Assembly (NCBI RefSeq): GCF_000003605.2
Contig: NW_003105555.1
Span: 1-29,905 of the forward strand
Direction: 5' to 3'
Length of the DNA stretch: 29,905 nt
Source: Saccoglossus kowalevskii
Lineage: Eukaryota > Hemichordata > Enteropneusta > Harrimaniidae
This document shows, in pieces, positions 1 through 11,409 of the stretch. The notes below the pieces were generated by a model that saw nothing but the letters and a program-made list of their open reading frames with translations, made no database searches and was not told where the DNA came from. The stretch's first letter is position 1, and every line of letters starts with the position of its first letter. A program made the translations under genes and the position numbers.

Positions 1-170
1 CATTCATGTATAATCATATTATGAAAAACAGTGCACGTCAACATTCATGTGTGCCATATGATGAAAACAGTGCACGTCACCATTCATGTGTACTATATGA
101 TGAAAACAGTGCGCGTCAACATTCATGTGTACTATATGATGAAAACAGTGCACATCACCATTCATGTGTA

Positions 171-440
171 CCATGTAATGATAACAGTGCACGTCAACGA
201 TCACGTGCACCATATAATGAACACAGTGCACGTCACCATTCACGTGTACCATATGATGAAAACAGTGCACGTCAACATTCATGTGTACCATATGATGAAA
301 ACAGTGCACGTCAACATTCACGTGTACCATATAATGAAAACAGTGGACGTCAACATTCAAGTGTACCATATAATGAAAACAGTGCACGTCACAATTCACG
401 TGTACCATATGATGAAAACAGTGGACGTCAACATTCATGT
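171..440. repeat. Variant-unit cassette marked by cgatcacgtgcac and gtggacgtc
   Basis: A run of about seven units has a fixed order of rare variants: 'ccatgtaatgataac', then 'caacgatcacgtgcacc', 'aatgaacacag', and units with 'cagtggacgtc', 'cattcaagtgt' and 'cacaattcac'. The same ordered series, whole or partial, recurs at about 2610, 10325, 13180, 16570, 17585, 18360, 20590, 21250, 23050, 26605 and 27425. Repetition of an ordered set of private variants shows that multi-unit blocks, not only single 39-bp units, have been copied around this locus. Confidence 0.85.
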
Positions 441-966
441 GTACCATATGATGAAAACAGTGCACATCACCATTCATGTGTACCATATGATGAAAACAGT
501 GCACATCACCATTCATGTGTACCATATGATGAAAACAGTGCACGTCAACATTCATGTATGCCATATGATGAAAACAGTGCACGTCACCATTCATGTGTAC
601 TATATGATGAAAACAGTGCGCGTCAACATTCACGTGTACCATATAATGAAAACAGTGGACGTCAACATTCAAGTGTACCATATAATGAAAACAGTGCACG
701 TCACAATTCACGTGTACCATATGATGAAAACAGTGGACGTCAACATTCATGTGTACCATATGATGAAAACAGTGCACATCACCATTCATGTGTACCATAT
801 GATGAAAACAGTGCACGTCAACATTCATGTATGCCATATGATGAAAACAGTGCACGTCACCATTCATGTGTACTATATGATGAAAACAGTGCGCGTCAAC
901 ATTCATGTGTACCATATGATGAAAACAGTGCACGTCAACATTCATGTGTACTATATGATGAAAACA
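343..966. repeat. Local tandem duplication of about 8 units within A0
   Basis: The variant 'gtggacgtcaacattcaagt' begins at 343 and again at 655, exactly 312 bases (8 x 39) apart. The units after each copy follow the same order: 'cacaattcac', 'gtggacgtcaacattcatg', 'cacatcacc', 'cattcatgtatgcc', then 'tactatatgatg'. The second copy has one 'cacatcacc' unit fewer, consistent with unequal exchange after the duplication. Confidence 0.85.
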
Positions 967-1221
967 GTGCACGTCGCCATTCACGTGTACCATATGATGA
1001 AAACAGTGCACGTCACCATTCATGTGTACCATATGATGAAAACAGTGCACGTCACCATTCACGTGTACCATATGATGAAAACAGTGCACGTCACCATTCA
1101 CGTGTACCATATGATGAAAACAGTGCACATCACCATTCATGTATATCATATTATGAAACAGTGCACGTCAACATTCATGTGTGCCATATGGATGAAAACA
1201 GTGCACGTCAACAATTCATGT

Positions 1222-1959
1222 TGTAACCATATGATGAAAACAGTGCACGTCAACATTCATGTGTACCATATGATGAAAACAGTGCACGTCACCATTCACG
1301 TGTACCATATGATGAAAACAGTGCATGTCACCATTCACGTGTACCATATGATGAAAACAGTGCACATCACCATTCACGTGTACCATATGATGAAAACAGT
1401 GCACATCACCATTCATGTGTATCATATTATGAAAATAGTGCACGTCAACATTCATGTGTGCCATATGATGAAAACAGTGCACGTCACCATTCATGTGTAA
1501 TATGTGATGAAAACAGTGCGCGTCAACATTCATGTGTACCATATGATGAAAACAGTGCACATCACCATTCATGTGTACCATATGATGAAAACAGTGCACG
1601 TCAACATTCATGTGTACCATGTAATGTAAACAGTGCACGTCAACATTCATGTGTACCATACAATGAAAACAGTGCACGTCAACATTCACGTGTACCATAT
1701 AATGAAAACAGTGCACGACAACATTCACGTGTACCATATGATGAAAACAGTGCACATCACCATTCATGTGTACCATATGATGAAAACAGTGCGCGTCAAC
1801 ATTCATGTGCACCATATTATGAAAACAGTGCACGTCAACATTCATGTGTACCATATGATGAAAACAGTGCACGTCAACATTCATGTGTACCATATGATGA
1901 AAACAGTGCACGTCAACATTCATGTGTAACATATGATGAAAACAGTGCACGTCAACATT
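1222..1959. repeat. Shared array-tail block (A0 / A3 / A4 lineage)
   Basis: The marker 'gtgtaatatgtgatg' begins 464 bases before the end of the array here (1495). It is at the same distance from the end in A3 (6554 of 7018) and A4 (8635 of 9099). The units in between also match in order, including 'ccatgtaatgtaaac', 'ccatacaatg', 'gcacgacaac' and 'gcaccatattatg'. All three tails are followed by spacers of the 'ggacatcc' subtype and an alpha-type array head, so the copied block runs through tail, spacer and next head. Confidence 0.85.
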
Positions 1960-2235
1960 TAAGTAAGCAAATAACACCGAATAAACGGCAAGGTAAAGAC
2001 TACGTCTAATTATAGTAAATACGTACTGCGTGCGTGACTCGAACCGGCGCTCGCGTACGGCACCTAATCGCCTAGCTCCACGCCACTACACGTCTTCCCC
2101 TCGGACATCCCCAAAGAAGGATGCTTAATAACCGAGCTTATTACGTGCAGAGAACATGAAACCCGTCCACGCGATCCGCGCCACACAGCGTGGCCAGAAT
2201 GCGGCAAAGGCCTTCAGATCTGGCTGTAGTAGGAT
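1960..2235. repeat. Spacer S1, 276 bp
   Basis: The junctions are sharp: the array stops after 'gtcaacatt' and restarts at 'atgtgtacc'. This copy carries 'ccacgcc', 'ggacatcc' and 'cttattacg', the combination found before alpha-type heads. Its private change is 'ccccaaagaagg' where the other copies have an uninterrupted A run. The spacer is unrelated to the 39-bp unit and has a more GC-rich centre. It holds a tRNA-like stretch on the minus strand and a ccacgc/gcgtgg inverted repeat (2167-2193). Confidence 0.95.
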
Positions 2236-3055
2236 ATGTGTACCACATAATGAAAACAGTGCACGTCAACATTCATGTGTACCATGTAATGTAAACAGTG
2301 CACGTCAACATTCATGTGTACAATATGATGAAAACAGTGCACGTAAACATTCATGTGTACCATATAATGAAAACAGTGCACGTCACCAATCACGTGTACC
2401 CATATAATGAAAACAGTGCACGTCAACATTCATGTGTACCATATGATGAAAACAGTGCACATCAAATTCATGTCTACCATATGATGAAAAACAGTGCGCG
2501 TCAACATTCATGTGTACCATATGATGAAAACAGTGCTCGTCAACATTCATGTGTACCATATGATGAAAACAGTGCACGTCACCATTCATGTGTACCATAT
2601 GATGAAAAACAGTGCACGTCAACGATCACGTGCACCATATAATGAACACAGTGCACGTCACCATTCACGTGTTCCATATGATGAAAACAGTGCACGTCAA
2701 CATTCATGTGTACCATATGATGAAAATAGTGCACGTCAACATTCACGTGTACCATATAATGAAAACAGTGGACGTCAACATTCATGTGTACCATATAATG
2801 AAAACAGTGCACGTCACCATTCACGTGTACCATATGATGAAAACAGTGCACGTAAACATTCATGTGTACCATGTAATGAAAACAGAGCACGTCACCCTTC
2901 ACGTGTACCATATAATGAAAACAGTGCACGCCAACATTCATGTGTACCATATGATGAAAACAGTGCACGTCAACATTCATGTGTACCATATGATGAAAAC
3001 AGTGCACGTCAACATTCATGTGTACCATATGATGAAAACAGTGCACGTCAACATT
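2236..3055. repeat. 39-bp array A1, 21 units, alpha head
   Basis: The length is 2 nt over a whole-unit block, explained by extra bases near 2400, 2487 and 2605 and one loss near 2464. The indels are clustered in the first 400 bases, while the remaining units are regular. The first unit has 'ccacataatg' in place of 'ccatataatg'. A copy of the 'cgatcacgtgcac' cassette starts at about 2610. Confidence 0.96.
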
Positions 3056-3331
3056 TAAGTAAGCAAATAACACCGAATAAACGGCAAGGTAAAGACTACG
3101 TCTAATTATAGTAAATACGTACTGCATGCGTGACTCGAACCGGCGCTCGCGTACGGCACCTAATCGCCTAGCTCCACGCCACTACACGTCTTCCCCTCGG
3201 ACATCCCCAAAAAAGGATGCTTAATAACCGAGCTTATTACGTGCAGAGAACATGAAACCCGTCCACGCGATCCGCGCCACACAGCGTGGCCAGAATGCGG
3301 CAAAGGCCTTCAGATCTGGCTGTAGTAGGAT
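3056..3331. repeat. Spacer S2, 276 bp
   Basis: Subtype 'ccacgcc' / 'ggacatcc' / 'cttattacg'. Its private change is 'actgcatgcgtgac' (G to A) at about 3124, a CpG-to-CpA change. It precedes an alpha-type array head. Confidence 0.95.
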
Positions 3332-4985
3332 ATGTGTACCATATAATGAAAACAGTGCACGTCAACATTCATGTGTACCATGTAATGTAAACAGTGCACG
3401 TCAACATTCATGTGTACAATATGATGAAAACAGTGCACGTAAACATTCATGTGTACCATATAATGAAAACAGTGCACGTCACCAATCACGTGTACCATAT
3501 AATGAAAACAGTGCACGTCAACATTCATGTGTACCATATGATGAAAACAGTGCACATCAAAATTCATGTCTACCATATGATGAAAACAGTGCGCGTCAAC
3601 ATTCATGTGTACCATATGATGAAAACAGTGCACGTCAACATTCATGTGTACCATATGATGAAAACAGTGCACGTCACCATTCATGTGTACTATATGATGA
3701 AAACAGTGCACGTCACCATTCATGTGTACCATATGATGAAAACAGTGCACGTCAACATTCATGTGTACCATATGATGAAAACAGTGCATGGCACCATTCA
3801 CGTGTACCATATGATGAAAACAGTGCACGTCACCATTCATGTGTACCATATGATGAAAAGAGTGCACGTCACCATTCACGTGTACCATATGATGAAAACA
3901 GTGCACGTCACCATTCATGTGTACCATATGATGAAAACAGTGCACATCACCATTCATGTGTACCATATGATGAAAACAGTGCGCGTCAACATTCATGTGT
4001 ACCATATGATGAAAACAGTGCACGTCAACATTCATGTGTACCATATGATGAAAACAGTGCACGTCACCATTCACGTGTACCATATGATGAAAACAGTGCA
4101 CGTCACCATTCATGTGTACCATATGATGAAAAGAGTGCACGTCACCATTCACGTGTACCATATGATGAAAACAGTGCACATCACCATTCACGTGTACCAT
4201 ATGATGAAAACAGTGCACATCACCATTCATGTGTATCATATAATGAAAACAGTGCACGTCAACATTCATGTGTACCATATAATGAAAACAGTGCACGACA
4301 ACATTCACGTGTACCATATGATGAAAACAGTGCACATCACCATTCATGTGTACCATATGATGAAAACAGTGCACGTCACCATTCACGTGTACCATATGAT
4401 GAAAACAGTGCACATCACCATATACATGTGTACCATATGATGAAAACAGTGCACGTCACCATTCATGTGTGACCATATGATGAAAACAGTGCGCGTCAAC
4501 ATTCATGTGTACCATATGATGAAAACAGAGCACGTCAACATTTCATGTGTACCATATGATGAAACAGTGCACGTCACCATTCACGTGTACCATATGATGA
4601 AACAGTGCATGATCACCATTCATGTGTACCATATGATGAAAACAGTGCACGTCACCATTCACGTGTACCATAATGATGAAAACTTTTTTCACATCACCAT
4701 TCATGTGTATCATATTATGAAAACAGTGCGCGTCAACATTCATGTGTACCATGTAATGAAAATAGTGCACGTCAACGATCACGTGTACCATATAATGAAA
4801 ACAGTGCATGTCACCATTCACGTGTACCATATAATGAAAACAGTGCACGCCAAGTGCGCGTCAACATTCATGTGTACCATATGATGAGAACAGTGCACGT
4901 CAACATTCATGTGTACCATATGATGAAAACAGTGCACGTCAACATTCATGTGTACCATATGATGAAAACAGTGCACGTCAACATT
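3332..4985. repeat. 39-bp array A2, about 43 unit registers, alpha head
   Basis: The first 1.1 kb is regular. From about 4425 to 4720 the units are unusually damaged, with several short indels and an 'aacttttttcac' replacement near 4680. At 4853/4854 a 28-base deletion removes most of a unit ('cacgccaa' joined to 'gtgcgcg'). Net length is 22 nt short of 43 units, matching -28 and about +6. The tail returns to regular units with the 'gatgagaac' variant. Confidence 0.95.
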
Positions 4986-5264
4986 TAAGTAAGCAAATAA
5001 CACCGAATAAACGGCAAGGTAAAGACTACGTCTAATTATAGTAAATACGTACTGCGTGCATGACTCGAACCGGCGCTCGCGTACGGCACCTAATCGCCTA
5101 GCTCCACGCCACTACACGTCTTCCCCTCGGCCATCCCCAAAAAAGGATGCTTTAATAACCGAGCTTATTACGTGCAGAGAACATGAAAACCCGTCCACGC
5201 GATCCGCGCCACACAGCGTGGCCAGAAATGCGGCAAAGGCCTTCAGATCTGGCTGTAGTAGGAT
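4986..5264. repeat. Spacer S3, 279 bp
   Basis: The longest spacer copy. Three single-base insertions lie in its right half: an extra t in 'gctttaataacc', an extra a in 'gaaaacccg' and an extra a in 'cagaaatgc'. It carries 'ccacgcc', 'ggccatcc', 'cttattacg' and the variant 'gcgtgcatgac', which it shares only with S6. It precedes a beta-type head, as S6 does. Confidence 0.95.
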
Positions 5265-7018
5265 ATGTGTACCATATGATGAAAACAGTGCACGTAAAGA
5301 TTCATGTGTACCATATGATGAAAACAGTGCACGTCACCATTCATGTGTACTATATGATGAAAACAGTGCGCGTCAACATTCATGTGTACCATATGATGAA
5401 AACAGTGCAGGTCAACATTCATGTGTACCATATGATGAAAACAGTGCACGTCACCATTCACGTGTACCATATGATGAAAACAGTGCACGTCACCATTCAT
5501 GTGTACCATATGATGAAAAGAGTGCACGTCACCATTCACGTGTACCATATGATGAAAACAGTGCACATCACCATTCACGTGTACCATATGATGAAAACAG
5601 TGCACATCACCATTCATGTATATCATATTATGAAAACAGTGCACGTCAACATTCATGTGTGCCATATGATGAAAGCAGTGCACGTCACCATTCATGTGTA
5701 CTATATGATGAAAACAGTGCGCGTCAACATTCATGTGTACCATATGATGAAAACAGTGCACATCACCATTCATGTGTACCATGTGATGAAAACAGTGCAC
5801 GTCAACATTCATGTGTACCATGTAATGTAAACAGTGCACGTCAACATTCATATGTACCATACAATGAAAACAGTGCACGTCAACATTCACGTGTACCATA
5901 TAATGAAAACAGTGCACGTCAACATTCATGTGTACCATATGATGAAAACAGTGCACGTCACCATTCATGTGTACCATATAATGAAAACAGTGCACGTCAA
6001 CATTCATGTGTACCATATAATGAAAACAGTGCACGACAACATTCACGTGTACCATATGATGAAAACAGTGCACATCACCATTCATGTGTACCATATGATG
6101 AAAACAGTGCACGTCACCATTCACGTGTACCATATGATGAAAACAGTGCACATCACCATTAATGTGTACCATATGATGAAAACAGTGCACGTCAACATTC
6201 ATGTGTGCCATATGATGAAAACAGTGCGCGTCAACATTCATGTGTACCATATGATGAAAACAGAGCACGTCAACATTCATGTGTACCATATGATGAAAAC
6301 AGTGCACGTCACCATTCACGTGTACCATATGATGAAAACAGTGCATGTCACCATTCATGTGTACCATATGATGAAAACAGTGCACGTCACCATTCACGTG
6401 TACCATATGATGAAAACAGTGCACATCACCATTCACGTGTACCATATGATGAAAACAGTGCACATCACCATTCATGTGTATCATATTATGAAAATAGTGC
6501 ACGTCAACATTCATGTGTGCCATATGATGAAAACAGTGCACGTCACCATTCATGTGTAATATGTGATGAAAACAGTGCGCGTCAACATTCATGTGTACCA
6601 TATGATGAAAACAGTGCACATCACCATTCATGTGTACCATATGATGAAAACAGTGCACGTCAACATTCATGTGTACCATGTAATGTAAACAGTGCACGTC
6701 AACATTCATGTGTACCATACAATGAAAACAGTGCACGTCAACATTCACGTGTACCATATAATGAAAACAGTGCACGACAACATTCACGTGTACCATATGA
6801 TGAAAACAGTGCACATCACCATTCACGTGTACCATATGATGAAAACAGTGCGCGTCAACATTCATGTGCACCATATTATGAATACAGTGCACGTCAACAT
6901 TCATGTGTACCATATGATGAAAACAGTGCACGTCAACATTCATGTGTACCATATGATGAAAACAGTGCACGTCAACATTCATGTGTACCATATGATGAAT
7001 ACAGTGCACGTCAACATT
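5265..7018. repeat. 39-bp array A3, 45 units, beta head
   Basis: The length is exactly 45 units with no net indel. The beta head is nearly the same as the head of A6, including 'gaaaagag' (5515) and 'gaaagcag' (5671), 156 bases or four units apart. The tail from about 6285 is the A0/A4 tail block (marker at 6554). The last unit carries 'gatgaatacag', shared with the last unit of A9. Confidence 0.97.
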
Positions 7019-7090
7019 TAAGTAAGCAAATAACACCGAATAAACGGCAAGGTAAAGACTACGTCTAATTATAGTAAATACGTACTGCGT

Positions 7091-7143
7091 GCGTGACTCG
7101 AACCGGCGCTCGCGTACGGCACCTAATCGCCTAGCTCCACGCC
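7091..7143 (-). other. tRNA-like / Pol III box-like stretch in the spacer (reference copy in S4)
   Basis: On the minus strand, 'ggttcgagtc' (plus 7095-7104) resembles a tRNA B box (GGTTCGANNCC). Upstream of it, 'agctaggcgattagg' (plus 7122-7136) resembles a D-arm / A box. Between them 'ggtgc' and 'gcgcc' (plus 7119-7123 and 7105-7109) can pair around a 9-base loop, like an anticodon arm. The box spacing is shorter than in a tRNA and the bases flanking the T-loop do not form a T stem. It is therefore not a functional tRNA gene. It fits a decayed tRNA-derived (SINE-type) head or chance similarity. The same stretch occurs in all 15 spacers. Confidence 0.4.
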
Positions 7144-7225
7144 ACTACACGTCTTCCCCTCGGACATCCCCAAAAAAGGATGCTTAATAACCGAGCTTAT
7201 TACGTGCAGAGAACATGAAACCCGT

Positions 7226-7252
7226 CCACGCGATCCGCGCCACACAGCGTGG
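7226..7252. repeat. Inverted repeat ccacgc / gcgtgg within the spacer
   Basis: Six-base arms (7226-7231 and 7247-7252) flank a 15-base loop. Most other spacers keep both arms. S8 has 'gtgtgg' in the right arm, which leaves a G-U pair in RNA, and S11 has a change in the loop only. Confidence 0.5.
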
Positions 7253-7294
7253 CCAGAATGCGGCAAAGGCCTTCAGATCTGGCTGTAGTAGGAT

Positions 7295-9099
7295 ATGTGT
7301 ACCATATAATGAAAACAGTGCACGTCAACATTCATGTGTACCATGTAATGTAAACAGTGCACGTAAACATTCATGTGTACCATATAATGAAAACAGTGCA
7401 CGTCACCAATCACGTGTACCATATAATGAAAACAGTGCACGTCAACATTCATGTGTACCATATGATGAAAACAGTGCACATCAACATTCATGTGTACCAT
7501 ATGATGAAAACAGTGCACGTCAACATTCATGTGTACCATATGATGAAAACAGTGCACATCACCATTCATGTGTACCATATGATGAAAACGGTGCACGTCA
7601 CCATTCACGTGTACCATATGATGAAAACAGTGCACGTCACCATTCATGTGTACCATATGATGAAAACAGTGCACGTCACCATTCATGTGTACCATATGAT
7701 AAAAACAGTGCGCGTCAACATTCATGTGTACCATATGATGAAAACAGTGCACGTCAACATTCATGTGTACCATATGATGAAAACAGTGCACGTCACCATT
7801 CACGTGTACCATATGATGAAAACAGTGCACGTCACCATTCATGTGTACCATATGATGAAAAGAGTGCACGTCACCATTCACGTGTACCATATGATGAAAA
7901 CAGTGCACATCACCATTCACGTGTACCATATGATGAAAACAGTGCACATCACCATTCATGTATATCATATTATGAAAACAGTGCACGTCAACATTCATGT
8001 GTGCCATATGATGAAAGCAGTGCACGTCACCATTCATGTGTACTATATGATGAAAACAGTGCGCGTCAACATTCATGTGTACCATATGATGAAAACAGTG
8101 CGTGTCAGCATTCATGTGTACCATATGATGAAAACAGTGCACATCACCATTCATGTGTACCATGTAATGAAAATAGTGCACGTCAAGGATCATTTGTACC
8201 ATATAATGAAAACAGTGCATGTCACCATTCACGTGTACCATATAATGAAAACAGTGCACGCCAAGTGCGCGTCAACATTCATGTGTACCATATGATGAGA
8301 ACAGTGCACGTCAACATTCATGTGTACCATATGATGAAAACAGTGCACGTCAACATTCATGTGTACCATATGATGAAAAACAGTGCACGTCACCATTCAC
8401 GTGTACCATATGATGAAAACAGTGCATGTCACCATTCATGTGTACCATATGATGAAAACAGTGCACGTCACCATTCACGTGTACCATATGATGAAAACAG
8501 TGCACATCACCATTCACGTGTACCATATGATGAAAACAGTGCACATCACCATTCATGTGTATCATATTATGAAAATAGTGCACGTCAACATTCATGTGTG
8601 CCATATGATGAAAACAGTGCACGTCACCATTCATGTGTAATATGTGATGAAAACAGTGCGCGTCAACGTTCATGTGTACCATATGATGAAAACAGTGCAC
8701 ATCACCATTCATGTGTACCATATGATGAAAACAGTGCACGTCAACATTCATGTGTACCATGTAATGTAAACAGTGCACGTCAACATTCATGTGTACCATA
8801 CAATGAAAACAGTGCACGTCAACATTCACGTGTACCATATAATGAAAACAGTGCACGACAACATTCACGTGTACCATATGATGAAAACAGTGCACATCAC
8901 CATTCATGTGTACCATATGATGAAAACAGTGCGCGTCAACATTCATGTGCACCATATTATGAAAACAGTGCACGTCAACATTCATGTGTACCATATGATG
9001 AAAACAGTGCACGTCAACATTCATGTGTACCATATGATGAAAACAGTGCACGTCAACATTCATGTGTACCATATGATGAAAACAGTGCACGTCAACATT
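7295..9099. repeat. 39-bp array A4, about 47 unit registers, shortened alpha head
   Basis: The head lacks the 'gtacaatatgatg' unit seen in A1, A2 and A5 and matches A10. At 8264/8265 there is the same 28-base deletion junction as in A2. An extra A at 8376-8380 brings the net change to -27 bases, so the register modulo 3 is restored. The tail from about 8385 is the A0/A3 tail block. Confidence 0.96.
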
Positions 9100-9375
9100 T
9101 AAGTAAGCAAATAACACCGAATAAACGGCAAGGTAAAGACTACGTCTAATTATAGTAAATACGTACTGCGTGCGTGACTCGAACCGGCGCTCGCGTACGG
9201 CACCTAATCGCCTAGCTCCACGCCACTACACGTCTTCCCCTCGGACATCCCCAAAAAAGGATGCTTAATAACCGAGCTTATTACGTGCAGAGAACATGAA
9301 ACCCGTCCACGCGATCCGCGCCACACAGCGTGGCCAGAATGCGGCAAAGGCCTTCAGATCTGGCTGTAGTAGGAT
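9100..9375. repeat. Spacer S5, 276 bp
   Basis: Appears identical to S4 and S10. Subtype 'ggacatcc', preceding an alpha head whose first unit has 'ccatataagg' in place of 'ccatataatg'. Confidence 0.95.
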
Positions 9376-10309
9376 ATGTGTACCATATAAGGAAAACAGT
9401 GCACGTCAACATTCATGTGTACCATGTAATGTAAACAGTGCACGTCAACATTCATGTGTACAATATGATGAAAACAGTGCACGTAAACATTCATGTGTAC
9501 CATATAATGAAAACAGTGCACGTCACCAATCACGTGTACCATATAATGAAAACAGTGCACGTCAACATTCATGTGTACCATATGATGAAAACAGTGCACA
9601 TCAAAATTCATGTCTACCATATGATGAAAACAGTGCGCGTCAACATTCATGTGTACCATATGATGAAAACAGTGCACGTCAACATTCATGTGTACCATAT
9701 GATGAAAACAGTGCACGTCAACATTCATGTGTACCATATGATGAAAACAGTGCACATCACCATTCATGTGTACCATATGATGAAAACGGTGCACGTCACC
9801 ATTCACGTGTACCATATGATGAAAACAGTGCACGTCACCATTCATGTGTACCATATGATGAAAACAGTGCACGTCACCATTCATGTGTACCATATGATGA
9901 AAACAGTGCGCGTCAACATTCATGTGTACCATATGATGAAAACAGTGCACGTCAACATTCATGTGTACCATATGATGAAAACAGTGCACGTCACCATTCA
10001 CGTGTACCATATGATGAAAACAGTGCACGTCACCATTCATGTGTACCATATGATGAAAAGAGTGCACGTCACCATTCACGTGTACCATATGATGAAAACA
10101 GTGCACATCACCATTCACGTGTACCATATGATGAAAACAGTGCACATCACCATTCATGTATATCATATTATGAAAACAGTGCACGTCAACATTCATGTGT
10201 GCCATATGATGAAAGCAGTGCACGTCACCATTCATGTGTACTATATGATGAAAACAGTGCGCGTCAACATTCATGTGTACCATATGATGAAAACAGAGCA
10301 CATCACCAT

Positions 10310-10850
10310 TCATGTGTAAAAAGTGTAATGATAACAGTGCACGTCAACGATCACGTGCACCATATAATGAACACAGTGCACGTCACCATTCCCGTGTACA
10401 TATGATGAAAACAGTGCACGTCAACATCCATGTGTACCATATGATGAAAATAGTGCACGTCAACATTCACGTGTACCATATAATGAAAACAGTGGACGTC
10501 AACATTCACGTGTACCATATAATGAAAACAATGCACGTCACCATTCACGTGTACCATATGATGAAAACACTGAACGTCAACATTCAAGTGTACCATATAA
10601 TGAAAACAGTGCACGTCACCATTCCCGTGTACCATATGATGAAAACAGTGCACGTCGAATTCGTGTGTACGAAATGATGAAAATGTGCACGTCGCCATTC
10701 ATGTGTACCATATAATGAAAACCGTGCACGTCAACGTTCCTGTGTACCATACAATGAAAACAGTGCACGTCAACATTCACGTGTACCATATAATGAAAAT
10801 AATGCACGTCGACATTCGCGTGGACAATATAATGAAACAGTGCACGTCAC
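10310..10850. repeat. Degenerate island of 39-bp units
   Basis: Units here carry many changes not seen elsewhere: 'gtgtaaaaagtgtaatg', 'aacactgaacgtc', 'gtcgaattcgtgtgtacg', 'gaaatgatg', 'aaaaccgtgc', 'caacgttcctgtg', 'aaaataatgc' and 'cgacattcgcgtggac'. The 39-bp period is still recognisable. It is the least homogenised stretch of the window, so probably older units or a boundary between formerly separate arrays. Confidence 0.8.
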
Positions 10851-11409
10851 CATTCATGTGTACCATATAATGAAAACAGTGCACGTCACCATTCACGTGT
10901 ACCATATAATGAAAACAGTGCACGTCAACATTCACGTGTACCATATGATGAAAACAGTGCACATCACTATTCATGTGTACCATATGATGAAAACAGTGCA
11001 CGTCACCATTCACGTGTACCATATGATGAAAACAGTGCACATCAACCATTCATGTGTACCATATGATGAAAACAGTGCACATCACCATTCATGTGTACCA
11101 TATGATGAAAACAGTGCATGTCAACATTCATGTGTACCATATAATGAAAACAGTTCACGTCAACATTCACGTGTACCATATGATGAAAACAGTGCACGTG
11201 AACATTCATGTGTACCATATAATGAAAACAGTGCACGTCAACATTCATGTGTACCATATGATGAAAACAGTGCACGTCAACATTCATGTGTACCATATGA
11301 TGAAAACAGTGCACGTCACCATTCACGTGTACCATATGATGGAAACAGTGCACATCACCATTCACGTGTTCCATATGATGAAAACAGTGCACATCACCAT
11401 TCATGTGTA

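Larger units (their letters stand above)
1..1959. repeat. 39-bp minisatellite array A0, left-truncated
   Basis: About 50 units, cut by the window edge. The unit, counted from the a of 'atgtgtacc', contains CATATG (9-14), an A4 run (18-21), GTGCAC (24-29), ACGTCA (28-33) and the interrupted palindrome ACAT-TC-ATGT running across the unit boundary (34 to 4). The common variable positions are 2 (T/C), 14 (G/A), 28 (A/G), 29 (C/T), 30 (G/A) and 34 (A/C). The block is about 5 nt longer than a whole number of units; small indels lie in the first 30 bases and at about 1158-1230. It includes a local 8-unit duplication and, from about 1222, a tail block shared with arrays A3 and A4, marked by 'gtgtaatatgtgatg' at 1495. 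Confidence 0.97.
7019..7294. repeat. Spacer S4, 276 bp (reference form)
   Basis: I used this copy as the reference. S5 and S10 appear identical to it by eye. Subtype 'ccacgcc' / 'ggacatcc' / 'cttattacg'. No ORF of its own spans it on the plus strand: the frame entering from the left ends at a TAA about 50 bases in, and a new ATG opens about 150 bases later. Confidence 0.95.
7019..7729. repeat. Block duplicated at 22300-23010 (S4+A4 head = S10+A10 head)
   Basis: Spacer and the first 435 bases of array correspond unit for unit at a constant offset of 15,281 bases. They share the rare 'gaaaacggtgc' unit and 'cacatcaac' unit. The only difference I noticed is 'gatgataaaaac' in A4 near 7695. The match ends where A10 has 'tactatatgatg' (about 23011). 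This is direct evidence that spacer plus array head moves as one piece. Confidence 0.85.

Noticed and set aside
6-1226. Long ORFs in three frames through every array as protein-coding genes
   Set aside because: The unit is 39 bases (13 codons) and lacks stops in two plus frames and one minus frame, so open frames follow from geometry. The variable sites change amino acids in all three frames and no frame shows conservation or a known domain.
1960-2235. Spacer as an intron ('aagtaagc' donor, 'ttcag' or 'tgtag' acceptor) joining arrays as exons
   Set aside because: Joining the donor to either acceptor shifts the reading frame into the MKTVHV frame, which meets a TAA at the next array/spacer junction, so the arrays cannot be chained. 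Short donor and acceptor matches are expected by chance.
7091-7143. Genuine tRNA gene
   Set aside because: A B-box-like and a D-arm-like segment are present, but the T stem does not pair, the anticodon-like loop has 9 bases and the box spacing is too short.
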